A DNA stretch of 64,000 bases from Candidatus Heimdallarchaeota archaeon B3_Heim. GTDB taxonomy: Archaea > Asgardarchaeota > Heimdallarchaeia > Hodarchaeales > Hodarchaeaceae. Within the stretch, counting starts at the first letter, position 1. The number at the start of each line of letters is the position of its first letter. The position numbers were made by a program, and so were the translations under genes. Under the pieces are notes generated by a model. It made no database searches, was not told where the DNA came from, and saw only the letters and a program-made list of their open reading frames with translations. Positions 17,883 through 27,561 of the stretch are shown here, piece by piece. The DNA lies in contig NJBF01000027.1 of NCBI GenBank assembly GCA_003144275.1, forward strand, positions 1-64,000, given 5' to 3'.

Positions 17883-19219
17883 TTTGAATTTTCTAGGGGT
17901 GCAAGAGGAAGAGTAAATGAAATAGTTGTTCCCTCTCCTTCTTTGCTCTCCAACCATATCTTACATTCATGGGTTTCGATAATTTTCTTTACTTGTGCTA
18001 GTCCAATACCTGACCCTTCTATTTCTTCATTCACATTTGATGCTCGGGTGAATAAATTGAATACTTGAGTCAATGAATTTTCTGGTATTCCAATTCCATT
18101 GTCTTTTACATGAATCTTAACATATTCAGAGTCTTGATCACTAATACCAATTCTTATTAAAGGAGAAGATTGGTTTCCCATGAATTTAATACAATTTCCT
18201 ATTAAATTATCAAAAAGTTGAACCATTCGATTCAATTCAACATTTACCTTTGGAAATTTTGTCTCCAACTCTACCTTAATATTCTTACTTTGGAAGTCTT
18301 GTGAAAACCTGCTAAGAGATTCAGTTAGAATCACCGATAGATTCACTGAAGTTCTTTCTTGTGAAAATCTTCCAATACGAGAATATTCAAGTATTTCATC
18401 AATCATTGCTATGACATGATGAGTGTTATGTTTCATTCGCTCAAGATAAAATGAGCTGTCTGATGTAAGAATATTCCCTGCATCGGTCTTTAAAGTCTCA
18501 ATAAAGCCTAAAATAGAAATGACAGGAGTCTTTAAATCATGACTAACGCTATACACGAACTCTTCAACCTCTTGAGTCTTTAGTCGAAGTTCCTGTGTCT
18601 GTGACTTGATTTTTTTAAGTAATTCGGATCGTTGCTCGTTTTCTCTTTGCAACCGTTGTGAATCATCCAAAATCTGCGTTTTAGCGCGTTTTACTGCCTT
18701 CTTAAGTTCAATATTTACATAATTGAGTGTTAATAAGCTCGAAATAGTCTGAAAGAAATCTAGATCTACTTTTTGCAACCCCAAAGGTTCTTCAAAACTA
18801 ATCAAACCGAAGAAGCAATGCGGTGTATGTTTAGTATCGATGCGAGAAATGAGCATTTCTTGAATAGCCTTGCCTCCAAGTGAAATGGAGTTTGTACTAA
18901 GCTCACCAAAACGATGATATGAAACATCAGAATCAAGTTTTTGTGTTTTAAGGTCGTCTAAAAAATCTGAAACATCTTTAGACGAGAAAATAAGTCTTGT
19001 TGGATAGATAAGCAGTCCTGGTCTTGTAGTTGGACTACTCAAGAACAAAAATGTAAAGGAATAATAATCCTTTAGAAATAAATGTAAGGTTCTAAGAATT
19101 GCATTAGGAGAGTTGAGATTAATCAGTTTTCGTGACAGACTCTGTATTATCTTAGCCCTGTTGGATTCCGTCAACGATTTCTTGTGGAACTCTTTAACTT
19201 CTGTCTTCAAACAACTCAA
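17879..19219 (-). CDS. Cytoplasmic sensor histidine kinase
   Basis: 446 residues with no transmembrane segment. Residues ~1-170 form a GAF-like sensor region, followed by a coiled coil (ELKKAVKRAKTQ ... QTQELRLKTQEVEEF), the dimerisation and phosphoacceptor motif SVSHDLKTPVISILGF (His about 229), then the ATPase domain with N-box FDNLIGNCIKFM, G1 VKDNGIGIP, F-box VFNLFTRA and G2 GSGIGLAQVKKI. All catalytic motifs are intact. No response regulator is encoded in the window, so it is an orphan whose partner lies elsewhere. Such kinases are common in Euryarchaeota and Asgard genomes. Confidence 0.9.
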   Translation of the reverse strand: MSCLKTEVKEFHKKSLTESNRAKIIQSLSRKLINLNSPNAILRTLHLFLKDYYSFTFLFLSSPTTRPGLLIYPTRLIFSSKDVSDFLDDLKTQKLDSDVSYHRFGELSTNSISLGGKAIQEMLISRIDTKHTPHCFFGLISFEEPLGLQKVDLDFFQTISSLLTLNYVNIELKKAVKRAKTQILDDSQRLQRENEQRSELLKKIKSQTQELRLKTQEVEEFVYSVSHDLKTPVISILGFIETLKTDAGNILTSDSSFYLERMKHNTHHVIAMIDEILEYSRIGRFSQERTSVNLSVILTESLSRFSQDFQSKNIKVELETKFPKVNVELNRMVQLFDNLIGNCIKFMGNQSSPLIRIGISDQDSEYVKIHVKDNGIGIPENSLTQVFNLFTRASNVNEEIEGSGIGLAQVKKIIETHECKIWLESKEGEGTTISFTLPLAPLENSN

Positions 19220-19443
19220 CTAATCACTCGTTTCTATGAATCAATATTTCAAATCTTATATTTAAAGGATTCATTTTATCCCAGCTTCGGTTGACATTGA
19301 AGCGGGAAACATTTCTTAGGTTAAAATTATGCTTTACTTAGTACTTTTCAAAGAAAATAATTTTACGCTAACTAAGCGACAGTTAACGTCATAGAGAAAA
19401 TAGAAATTCCTTCCCCATATTATAAGAGATTTTAAAAAAAACC

Positions 19444-19674
19444 TTATACTGAAACAACGTCTTTTAGGTCTGGAAAATTCTGTTGAAGAGCTCTTTTAAT
19501 TCCGTTTGAAAGTGTCATCTGAGAATAGGCGCAACCTCGGCAGGCACCCATCAAACGCACTTTAAGAATACCGCTATCAACGTCATAATCAACATATTCG
19601 ACATCGCCACCATCTCGTTGAAGAGCTGGTCTTATCTGTTCCAAATTAGTTACGATTTGATCTTTAATGGACAT
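19444..19674 (-). CDS. NifU-like C-terminal domain Fe-S scaffold protein (Nfu)
   Basis: 76 residues consisting only of the Nfu domain: IRPALQRDGGDVEYVDYD, then GACRGCAYSQMTL with the CxxC that binds a [4Fe-4S] cluster shared across a dimer, and an IKRALQQNFPDLKDV ending. It delivers clusters to client proteins such as the ferredoxin-like IorA encoded at 33679. T-rich sequence on the minus strand directly follows the stop. Located 67 bp downstream of the AbrB-PhoU gene on the same strand. Confidence 0.92.
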   Translation of the reverse strand: MSIKDQIVTNLEQIRPALQRDGGDVEYVDYDVDSGILKVRLMGACRGCAYSQMTLSNGIKRALQQNFPDLKDVVSV

Positions 19675-19741
19675 AGATTATCCTTCCTTACTGAGGGGGG
19701 GTTCTATAGTTTTCTATATTAGCATTTCGTTACTGAATCCG

Positions 19742-20755
19742 TCAGTCCTTTAGATAATGACCATTTAACGAGGTGTCATTTGCTATGACTAAATCTCCTA
19801 TATCAATAGCTACTTCTCGTAATTGGCCCAAAAAACTAATTAGTGAAGTTAATTTAGAAACTACCTCTTTATCATGCTTAGAAATGTCTTCTTGAATTTC
19901 TTTATGTATATTTTTCAATTGATTATCAATTCTATGCTTTAACTCTTCAGCTGCTAAAACATCTCCAGCAAAAAACGAATCCAAACTCTCAGCTAATGCC
20001 ATCGTTATTAAACTACTTAATTTTTTTATCTTATTCAATGAAGACTTAGCAAGTGTACTTTTCATATTCTGATTCTTTTTTACTGTTGTAGCAAAATCAA
20101 CTGAAGCGTCTCCTAAGTTTTCACCATATGCTGCTACCATACGCCAATCCAAACATGTTGTTGGCTTGATATTGGAAATTTCCCTCTTATCGTTTACCAT
20201 GATCTTCAGCATTCTTACAATGAGGAAATATAAGCGATTTACTTCCACATCTCTTTCGATTACTTCTTCTGCGAGGGTAATATCGTCATTTATGAAAGCA
20301 GATATTGCATCACTTTGCATCTGATTGGCTATAGAGAAGCACCTGTGGACATATTCGCGGGGATTTGGGAGTGAACTTGAATCAATTAAGAAGTGTAGCT
20401 CGATACTTTCTTGTGTTTCCCCAAGGATTTCTAAACCTACAAGTTGTCGGCTTAGATCTCGAATTACACTTTTTTTTTGAAGAGGAGTATCCTTTGTTGA
20501 TTCGATGATTATTACATCACTACCTAATAAATAAGCGGCAAGAACATCGCGACTTACATGTGCAGACTCTTTAATTCTAGTTATTCTTTTTTCTACAGGA
20601 ATTTCAGTTGGATAAATTAATAATTCACCGGAGGACATTTCTTTAATTACAACATTTGATCCTTTATCGAGTTGATGACGCGCAGCCCAATCTTTTGGTA
20701 AAGAGATAATCCTAGTGTCACCCGCTCCAGTAACTTGGATTTTACGAATTTCCAT
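19742..20755 (-). CDS. AbrB-PhoU phosphate-signalling regulator
   Basis: 337 residues. An N-terminal SpoVT/AbrB swapped-hairpin DNA-binding domain (MEIRKIQVTGAGDTRIISLP, then KDWAARHQLDKGSNVVIKE) is joined to two PhoU-type three-helix bundles (about 115-330). This fusion is the archaeal form of PhoU, which ties phosphate uptake to gene control. The usual ExxxD metal-binding pattern of PhoU helices is seen in AEEVIERDVEVNRLYF. No pst transporter genes are nearby. It may be co-transcribed with the Nfu gene. Confidence 0.85.
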   Translation of the reverse strand: MEIRKIQVTGAGDTRIISLPKDWAARHQLDKGSNVVIKEMSSGELLIYPTEIPVEKRITRIKESAHVSRDVLAAYLLGSDVIIIESTKDTPLQKKSVIRDLSRQLVGLEILGETQESIELHFLIDSSSLPNPREYVHRCFSIANQMQSDAISAFINDDITLAEEVIERDVEVNRLYFLIVRMLKIMVNDKREISNIKPTTCLDWRMVAAYGENLGDASVDFATTVKKNQNMKSTLAKSSLNKIKKLSSLITMALAESLDSFFAGDVLAAEELKHRIDNQLKNIHKEIQEDISKHDKEVVSKLTSLISFLGQLREVAIDIGDLVIANDTSLNGHYLKD

Positions 20756-20850
20756 CCTTTGATGAGTCTCCGTTGTTGATTCTCATTATTTCCCTAAGTC
20801 ATGTTGTTTTATATATATTCGTACATAAACAACGAGTCAGATTTGTCTAC

Positions 20851-21939
20851 TCATATCTCCAGAAGCTCAAATCGTGGTATTTCACTTGCAGAAATTCCGT
20901 CATCCATTTTGATAACGTTATCTTCTATTCTAATTCCAAATTTTCCTGGAAGATATATACCAGGCTCAATAGTAAAGCAATTACCTGTTCTCAAAGGAGT
21001 TTTATTACCTTCAAGAATATAAGGGTGTTCATGTACCTCTAGCCCCAATCCATGACCAGTACGATGTGTGAAGAATTTTCCGTACCCTTTTTTAGATATT
21101 ACATCACGAGTTCCCAGATCAATATCATGTGGAGTCCGTCCTTGGATCGCTAATTCCTTTCCACGAATATTTGCTTGGTTTACAAGTTCAAAAATCTCTT
21201 TAAATTTATCACTCGCTTTTCCAAAAACACTAGTAATTGTAATATCTCCCCAATAGTTTTCAACGGTACCTCCTGCATCTATCAATACTACATCATCCCT
21301 TTTTAATTGTCTATCGCCCCCATGATAATGAGGTAATGCAGAGTTATCTCCAAATTGGACTAAACTGAAGACGGATTCATTAGCTCCCCAGAGTAATCGA
21401 TTTTTGAGTATACTCTGAACTTCAAATTCAGTCAATCCCTGTTCAAGTTCATAAAGAGTTTTGATTATTACTTCACTAGTTTTTTTGTATGCCTGTTGCA
21501 TTTTCTTTATTTCGAATTCATCTTTTACCATTCGTAGTGAATTGAATAATTTCTCTGCATTAACGAACTCTTTTCCAGGTAAACAATGTGATATAGATTG
21601 GTACACAGAGAACCACAATTTTGGTTCAATGCCAATCGTTTTTACACTCTTTGGGATTATATCATTAGCTAATATTGTGAGGGGATTCTCAGTTTCCTCC
21701 CATCCCGTAACATCCGAGCCCCCAGTCACTTTTTTGATGCGATCTGATTCAAAAGCAGGAACAAGAAATTTTGGTGGATCTTCTGACCCAATAATGGTGA
21801 TTAACAGTCTTTCTGATGGTTCCTCCTTGATTTTATATAGCCATCTGAAATTAATACCGAGTGGTGCAATTATTATATCAATATTAGCTTCTCTCATTTC
21901 GTGTTGTAGTTTTTCAACCTTGGACAGCTTTGGATTCAT
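20851..21939 (-). CDS. M24-family aminopeptidase / Xaa-Pro dipeptidase
   Basis: Metallopeptidase with the pita-bread fold. An N-terminal creatinase-like domain (about 1-130) precedes the catalytic domain, which keeps the metal ligands: VVLIDAGGTVENYWGDIT (two Asp), HRTGHGLGLEVHEHP (His), FTIEPGIYLPGKFGIRIED (two Glu). It probably cleaves Xaa-Pro dipeptides. The longest frame begins at TTG 21954; ATG at 21939 (MNPKLSKVEKLQHEM) is preferred because the domain starts there. It works with the GGT, S9 and M20 enzymes elsewhere in the window in peptide turnover, though not in one operon. Confidence 0.9.
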   Translation of the reverse strand: MNPKLSKVEKLQHEMREANIDIIIAPLGINFRWLYKIKEEPSERLLITIIGSEDPPKFLVPAFESDRIKKVTGGSDVTGWEETENPLTILANDIIPKSVKTIGIEPKLWFSVYQSISHCLPGKEFVNAEKLFNSLRMVKDEFEIKKMQQAYKKTSEVIIKTLYELEQGLTEFEVQSILKNRLLWGANESVFSLVQFGDNSALPHYHGGDRQLKRDDVVLIDAGGTVENYWGDITITSVFGKASDKFKEIFELVNQANIRGKELAIQGRTPHDIDLGTRDVISKKGYGKFFTHRTGHGLGLEVHEHPYILEGNKTPLRTGNCFTIEPGIYLPGKFGIRIEDNVIKMDDGISASEIPRFELLEI

Positions 21940-22017
21940 TAATAACCATCTCAAACATAAATTAGATCTTAGGTCCTTTTCGTCAATCTTTTATTAGTAA
22001 TAGTCTATTATCTTTTT

Positions 22018-23916
22018 GTGAAAGCTACGAGTGATGTGAGTGATCAGTTATCCATTATAAACAAATATCTTCAAAGTATTGCTTTTGGAGATATTGAATA
22101 TTTGGATACAAAGAAAAGGGAAAAAGAGATAATAGCCAGTCTTCGAGGAATTACAAATAAAGACTCGTACTTTCTGTTGAGTGGTAAGCTCTTTTCACAG
22201 GTTATCACTGATAAAATGGCATTGTACAATAAATCTCGTCAAATTGAATTTTTATGGCAACAGGACTTCATGGACATTTTTAAGAAAGTGTATGAAGAGA
22301 CACGGGCGACTGGGAATGAACCTTGGGAAGCCGAAGTTCAGACTGCAAAGATTTTATGGAATTCAATAGAAGATGACAAGTTTTCCCATACAGCTGAAAG
22401 CATTTTAGACTTCCGGGACAGTCGTTTAACTTATGAAATAGATCTAGAGCTCATTGAAAGGTTCAATGTTCAGAGAAATTTAATTAATACAGTTAGAAGC
22501 TCGGTAACCCTTCTTCGCTCCCCTTCTTCGATCTATCAAGAATCATCAAGTTTAGTTGAAAAAGCTATAAAACTGTATGAAGCTAAGCGATACAAAGAGA
22601 CCAATGTTTTATTTGAACTAGCTCTAAAAAACATTCAAGCACTAGAAGGAAATGCCACAGCTGTTTCATTCGCCGTCCTAGCTGGATGTCTTCAAATATT
22701 AAATAGCGTGACTATCTCGAAAGGGCTATATCTTTTTCAACGTGCTGATAAGATTATTGAGATTCTTGAGGATAAATCTGGTATCGGTGATAGTCTGGAT
22801 GAAATGGCGCGTGGTTATTGGAGGATCGGATTGTACAAAAAAACATTAGATATGCTTTCTATGAAATTCTATATCCATACCATACAGAAAAGTGAACTTT
22901 CCATCATGTTCACGGAAGATAAGCTTAGTAATTTCTTCTATAATTTGCACCGATATATTGAAGCTCAAGAATGGGCATTACATTTTTTGAATTCAGCGGT
23001 CAGATCGACAGATGACGATTTAAAGATCACTTACTTTTTACAGGCAAATTTGAATTATGCGAAAATTCTAAAGGGTCTGAATTCGTGGGCAAAAGCCATA
23101 GAACACTTGAACTATGCAGAGAGAACACTTAATCATTTAGATCTCTCAAGTGAAATAAGAAATCCTCTTCAACTTGACATTTCTCGCACTCGTGGGGACA
23201 TTGCAGTTGCTAGAGGCGATTTTGGGACCGCGAAACGAATTTTTGAGAGTGGAAGGGAGAAAATTGTTTCTCTTAGAACTACATCTCCTGTATTCACCCG
23301 TTTCTTACGTTCAGAAGCAATTTTCTATAGAAATCAACTCGACTTCACAGAAGGCATCAATGTTCTCCAACCACTATTTCAAGAAAAGAATAAAACTAAC
23401 CCCCGAAATGTTTCCCTATTAGCAGAACTTCTAACTCTCCATTCACATGAAGATGCTGCCTTGAAACTTTTAGAAAAGGCAGAAGACCAACTAAATCAAT
23501 GGAATTCTATAACAGGATTGTCCCTCATTTATTTAAGTAAGGGATATACCTACTTATTAATGGAAAATTTTAGTGAAGCTTCAAAGTGGTTCCACAATTC
23601 GTTAGACATTATTAGTACTGATTTAGTGAATCTGAAAAGTTATATTGATGCGCATCTAAGCTTAGGATACATTGAGCTTGAAAAAGGTAATCTAAAACTT
23701 GCTGAACGTCATCAAGCATTTGCTGATGAGAAAGCATCAACCAGTGGGAGTTTAGGGTTATTACTAGATGCACAATTCTTAAAAGCCAATTTACGAATAA
23801 AACAAGGCTTCCAGGTGAATGGAATGAATATGATTCGGCAGATAGCCCAAGAATCCAAAGATTTAGAAATTAGCTTTATGTATTCCAAAGCAAGATCTCG
23901 CTTAAATCAAAATTGA
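22018..23916 (+). CDS. TPR-repeat protein, function unknown
   Basis: 632 residues starting at GTG 22018. After a ~165-residue N-terminal region with no recognised domain, the rest is a helical solenoid of tetratricopeptide-like repeats (for example KAIKLYEAKRYKETNVLFEL, then YAKILKGLNSWAKAIEHLNY and LGYIELEKGNLKLAERHQAF). There is no signal peptide or membrane helix. It is probably a scaffold for protein contacts. It resembles in style, but not evidently in sequence, the TPR protein at 61137. Divergent from the M24 peptidase across a gap of about 80 bp. Confidence 0.75.
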   Translation: MKATSDVSDQLSIINKYLQSIAFGDIEYLDTKKREKEIIASLRGITNKDSYFLLSGKLFSQVITDKMALYNKSRQIEFLWQQDFMDIFKKVYEETRATGNEPWEAEVQTAKILWNSIEDDKFSHTAESILDFRDSRLTYEIDLELIERFNVQRNLINTVRSSVTLLRSPSSIYQESSSLVEKAIKLYEAKRYKETNVLFELALKNIQALEGNATAVSFAVLAGCLQILNSVTISKGLYLFQRADKIIEILEDKSGIGDSLDEMARGYWRIGLYKKTLDMLSMKFYIHTIQKSELSIMFTEDKLSNFFYNLHRYIEAQEWALHFLNSAVRSTDDDLKITYFLQANLNYAKILKGLNSWAKAIEHLNYAERTLNHLDLSSEIRNPLQLDISRTRGDIAVARGDFGTAKRIFESGREKIVSLRTTSPVFTRFLRSEAIFYRNQLDFTEGINVLQPLFQEKNKTNPRNVSLLAELLTLHSHEDAALKLLEKAEDQLNQWNSITGLSLIYLSKGYTYLLMENFSEASKWFHNSLDIISTDLVNLKSYIDAHLSLGYIELEKGNLKLAERHQAFADEKASTSGSLGLLLDAQFLKANLRIKQGFQVNGMNMIRQIAQESKDLEISFMYSKARSRLNQN

Positions 23917-23936
23917 TTGATTTTGATATTTTTGAA

Positions 23937-25559
23937 CTAGAAAAACTCTGATAGGGTTTTTGGAGGCTTTTTTGCTTTTTTCTGTTTCTTTTTTGTTTTT
24001 TCTGTTTTTGTTTTATCTACGGATAATGTTTGATCAGAAGGGAGTTTTTTAGTCGATTTTTTCTTTTTCGGAGAACGAGAGGCTTTTGATTTTCTTCTTT
24101 TCTCCTTTTTTTCAGACATAGCAAGCTTCAGTTTATAAGATTTCTTCAATGCTTCTTGTTGTTCTTGCACTTCTAGTAGAGTATTTTCATCAATATCTTG
24201 TTTCTGTATTTTCTCAATAAGTGGATATTTAGAACGAATAAGGCTTTTTATTTTTCTATTTATCGCAAGATCTTTAGCAAAATAATCTATTTCTTTATTC
24301 CAGACAATTTTAGTTTTTCGTTTACCTGCTTCAATATCAAATAGCTTAAATTCAAGCGCTAAATCAGCTGCCATCACAGGATCATTATTGAAAATTACCC
24401 TGAGATATGGAAAGATATCACGGATTGCAACATTTGCCGAAACTAAGCAGGATTTTCCCACTTTCAAAGCAATGTTCTTCCCTCTACGTTGCCTTGAAAG
24501 CGTTATCCAAAATTGGGGGACTTGTAGCTGCCAATCTTGGAAGGGCGGTAAATAATCAATTGTAGGGAGAAGGGCTGTTAATCCTTTGGTCACATGAAAA
24601 TAGTAATAATATAACTGAGACCAAATTCGTTGACGAGAGGCACGGCTTAAAGCCAGATCTGCTCTAGATAACAGTGAATATACCTCTGCTAATAGTTTAT
24701 AATCATCTTGTCCTATTATTCTTGCAGTAACATCCCGTAATATCAAGAGCAGCTTATTGTAATCAACATCAGTAAGTAAGCGAGTCTGACGAGCAGCTTT
24801 TTCTCCATCTCGTTCAATAAAAACACTTCTGAGAAATTCACGAATGTCGACTGATTGGTCTCGATACGATAGAATAGATAAATCCCCTTCAGTAATTACA
24901 TTTCTTCCACTCGAGAGTGTTTGTAAGGAGTTAATTGAGCCACGAATATCATATTTGCTGTTTTTAATGATAACAAGAAGGACTTTGTCAGTAACCGTTA
25001 TGGACTCTGCTTTGGCTATTCTTTTAAGAATTTTTATGATCTCGTTTTCTTCAGGAGAATCAAACCTGCTTAGCTCGCAATGAGAACGCAATGTCCTGAA
25101 TTTTTGATTAGAAATATCGTTTGCTGTTAGAATAATAGGCACTCGTGTTGATTTAATTATTTCGATAATCTCTCTAATCCCACCACGATCAGCGGTCCCA
25201 CTTAAACCATCAACCTCATCAATTAGTAGTATTTGGCCAACGATTTTATCATTTAGACTTTCCGCTAAAGAGCTAAATTGAGAGGCATTTTTCACGGTCT
25301 GAAGAGATGATTTATTTCGTTTATCACTAGCATTAACTATTACAACATCAAAATTTAGAGATTTTGCCACTGCTATGACCGAACTCGTTTTACCAATTCC
25401 TGGCGGTCCGAAAAGCAGCAAAGCATTCTTAGATTTTTTTGTTTTCAATTTAGAATTTCTAAAACGGTTTAAAAAACCAATAATTGAATTAACGCTAGTA
25501 GTATTACCAATAACTTCAGATCTGCTTTGGGGCGCATATTTATGCGTCCAGGATACCAA
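23937..25559 (-). CDS. rfcL: Replication factor C large subunit
   Basis: Clamp-loader subunit that opens PCNA. AAA+ motifs: SWTHKYAPQSRSEVIGN, Walker A LLFGPPGIGKTSS (about 49-61), Walker B ILLIDEVDG, sensor ILTANDISN, then the RFC collar (about 250-400). The C-terminal 60 residues are a Lys/Arg-rich tail (KKEKRRKSKASRSPKKKKS) ending KTLSEFF, a PCNA-interacting (PIP-box-like) peptide at the very end. The length of 540 is normal for archaeal RFC-L. It follows rfcS by 10 bp and pcna further up, giving a complete clamp/clamp-loader operon. Confidence 0.95.
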   Translation of the reverse strand: MVSWTHKYAPQSRSEVIGNTTSVNSIIGFLNRFRNSKLKTKKSKNALLLFGPPGIGKTSSVIAVAKSLNFDVVIVNASDKRNKSSLQTVKNASQFSSLAESLNDKIVGQILLIDEVDGLSGTADRGGIREIIEIIKSTRVPIILTANDISNQKFRTLRSHCELSRFDSPEENEIIKILKRIAKAESITVTDKVLLVIIKNSKYDIRGSINSLQTLSSGRNVITEGDLSILSYRDQSVDIREFLRSVFIERDGEKAARQTRLLTDVDYNKLLLILRDVTARIIGQDDYKLLAEVYSLLSRADLALSRASRQRIWSQLYYYYFHVTKGLTALLPTIDYLPPFQDWQLQVPQFWITLSRQRRGKNIALKVGKSCLVSANVAIRDIFPYLRVIFNNDPVMAADLALEFKLFDIEAGKRKTKIVWNKEIDYFAKDLAINRKIKSLIRSKYPLIEKIQKQDIDENTLLEVQEQQEALKKSYKLKLAMSEKKEKRRKSKASRSPKKKKSTKKLPSDQTLSVDKTKTEKTKKKQKKAKKPPKTLSEFF

Positions 25560-25569
25560 AAAATTAACC

Positions 25570-26550
25570 TCAGCTTTGAGAAAGTGCTATTAATTTAGCA
25601 AGAAATGCATCAAATTGTACTAAAGGATTACATCCTGAAGCTAGACGATAATCAACATCGGAAAGCATCGCAAGCGCTTCATACCGAAGTGATCCAGGAA
25701 GATCCTTTTCAGGTATTGTACTTAATTGACCGTTGAAATGCTTTACTAAATCTTGTCCTGAAAGACCATAAGCCTCCATTAAATTAACTACCTTTTTTCG
25801 AGCCGCATTAAAATTAGGTTTGGAACCAATACAATTATGAATAATTTCAGATAGTTCAGCTGGTTTGACATACCCTTGAACTTGATAAACTACTTTATCA
25901 GTTACCTCTGTAGTTAGAGAAGAAGCGGCCTGTAAAGCATTTATTGCTTGTCTCATGTCCCCTTCTGAACTCTCATAAAGTGCTTCTAGACCTTTTTCAT
26001 CAACTATTAGTTTTTTCTTTGTAGCGATGAACTGTAATCGAGACATCACTTCTTTTTTTTGCAATCCTTTGAATCGGAAAATTGCACATCTAGATTGAAT
26101 GGGAGATATAATCTTTGAGCTATAATTGCATATAAGAATAAATCGCGTGATTTCATTATAAGTTTCCATAGTACGACGTAGAGCGTGCTGAGCTTCGCTG
26201 GTCATTTGGTCAGCTTCATCAAGAATGATAAGTTTGAATTTTGCTCCTCCTGATGGTAGTACGCGTGCAAAATTTTTGATATCTTCACGAACCACATTAA
26301 TCCCGCGGTCATCTGACGCATTGAGACGTTTTACGTTCGCTGCCCGTTGAGCAAGAGTAAATATTTCATTTATTACCGCTTCTGCGGACGTTGTCTTTCC
26401 TACTCCTGGAGGACCAGAAAATAACATATGAGGGAAATCAGCTTGAGTTCCAAGCTGCTTTAATCTACCAACAATTTCTTGTTGTCCAACTACCTCATCC
26501 AAAGTTCTGGGACGAAAAAATTCAGTCCACATTCGTTCTGTGGTAACCAC
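25570..26550 (-). CDS. rfcS: Replication factor C small subunit
   Basis: Forms the RFC ring with RfcL and loads PCNA. 326 residues: MWTEFFRPRTLDEVVGQQ, Walker A LFSGPPGVGKTTSAEA, Walker B LIILDEADQMT, sensor 1 ICNYSSKI, and the arginine-finger SRC motif IQSRCAIFRF, followed by the RFC collar. Longest frame starts at GTG 26550; ATG 26532 (MWTEFF) is a good alternative. 51 bp separate it from pcna and 10 bp from rfcL. Confidence 0.96.
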   Translation of the reverse strand: MVTTERMWTEFFRPRTLDEVVGQQEIVGRLKQLGTQADFPHMLFSGPPGVGKTTSAEAVINEIFTLAQRAANVKRLNASDDRGINVVREDIKNFARVLPSGGAKFKLIILDEADQMTSEAQHALRRTMETYNEITRFILICNYSSKIISPIQSRCAIFRFKGLQKKEVMSRLQFIATKKKLIVDEKGLEALYESSEGDMRQAINALQAASSLTTEVTDKVVYQVQGYVKPAELSEIIHNCIGSKPNFNAARKKVVNLMEAYGLSGQDLVKHFNGQLSTIPEKDLPGSLRYEALAMLSDVDYRLASGCNPLVQFDAFLAKLIALSQS

Positions 26551-26601
26551 TATTAATCACAAACGCATAGAAATATTAGAGGAAAAAAGAAAATGGTTTG
26601 G

Positions 26602-27462
26602 CTAGTCTTCTTCATCGTCGTATTCATCATCATCTTCATCATCGTCGTAATCATCTGACGATGCGCCTTCTAGTTCATCATCGAGGTCAGGTTGCATAGG
26701 AGCTAATAGATAGCCAAGTTCGATTCCACGAGCATCAGTATAAAGCAAATGAAGAGGTCTCACTGACGTAAATGTCAATTGTACCTCCGAAAAAGCTTGA
26801 TCAACTAAAATAAGGTTCTTAAAAGAATCAATTGAATACAGTGCTTCATGAGTGCCTTCTGCTTCTATTAATTTGGCGGCAGAATTTTCTGATTGGGTAT
26901 CGATTTCAATTTTAACCTCTCTGTTGTCTTGAGAACTACTGAAAATCATTTTATTTGCTTCTGCATATAAGTTAATACTTCCACCTATGATAGAAGCATC
27001 CTTAATGAAATCTGTTAATGAGCCGCTGAACAAAACAGCTTTAATATCATATTTTAGTGCGTTGGGATCAGGAAGTGTACTTTCCTCGGGTTCTGATAGT
27101 GGTAGTATAAATTGACGCTTAACACGACCTTCAAAAGTGAATTTCAGGAGATTTTTCTCTTCATCCAGAGTAATCGTTAAGCTATCCTCTTTTCCACCTC
27201 GCTGCAAAATTTTCTTTAAATCTTGCATTTGTATTGAAATTTTATATTCCTTATCACACTTGAAATCGCCATGAAAATATTCTGGTTTAATTTTTAAATC
27301 AACCATAGCAAATCTTGGTTTATCCATATTTCTAAGTGTCATTCCATCTTTCGGGTTAACTACAAATGTTCCTTCATCCTCTAATACTGTAGCTGTTGCA
27401 TTAAGAACTTTTGTAAATAAATCTAAATCATCTACCTTAATTTCAAGAGTCATCTTCATCAC
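26602..27462 (-). CDS. pcn: DNA polymerase sliding clamp PCNA with long acidic tail
   Basis: Homotrimeric clamp that tethers polymerase, ligase and other partners. Residues 1-~250 are normal PCNA: LEIKVDDLDLFTKVLNATA, DGMTLRNMDKPRFAMVDLKI, the interdomain region LSEPEESTLPDPNALKYDIK, and LGYLLAPMQPDLDDE at the end where partners dock. After that comes an extra tail of about 25 residues, almost all Asp/Glu with Tyr (DDYDDDEDDDEYDDEED), absent from typical PCNA of ~245-250 residues. First gene of the clamp/clamp-loader operon. Start is ambiguous among GTG 27462, ATG 27459 and ATG 27453. Confidence 0.96.
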   Translation of the reverse strand: MMKMTLEIKVDDLDLFTKVLNATATVLEDEGTFVVNPKDGMTLRNMDKPRFAMVDLKIKPEYFHGDFKCDKEYKISIQMQDLKKILQRGGKEDSLTITLDEEKNLLKFTFEGRVKRQFILPLSEPEESTLPDPNALKYDIKAVLFSGSLTDFIKDASIIGGSINLYAEANKMIFSSSQDNREVKIEIDTQSENSAAKLIEAEGTHEALYSIDSFKNLILVDQAFSEVQLTFTSVRPLHLLYTDARGIELGYLLAPMQPDLDDELEGASSDDYDDDEDDDEYDDEED

Positions 27463-27561
27463 TTGTCAAAGATCAGATCTATAATCGATTGTCTGAGTTT
27501 GGTTTTATGAATTTAATGGTGACTAACTTAAATTGTTTAAATGAATCACTTTGAAGGTGAA

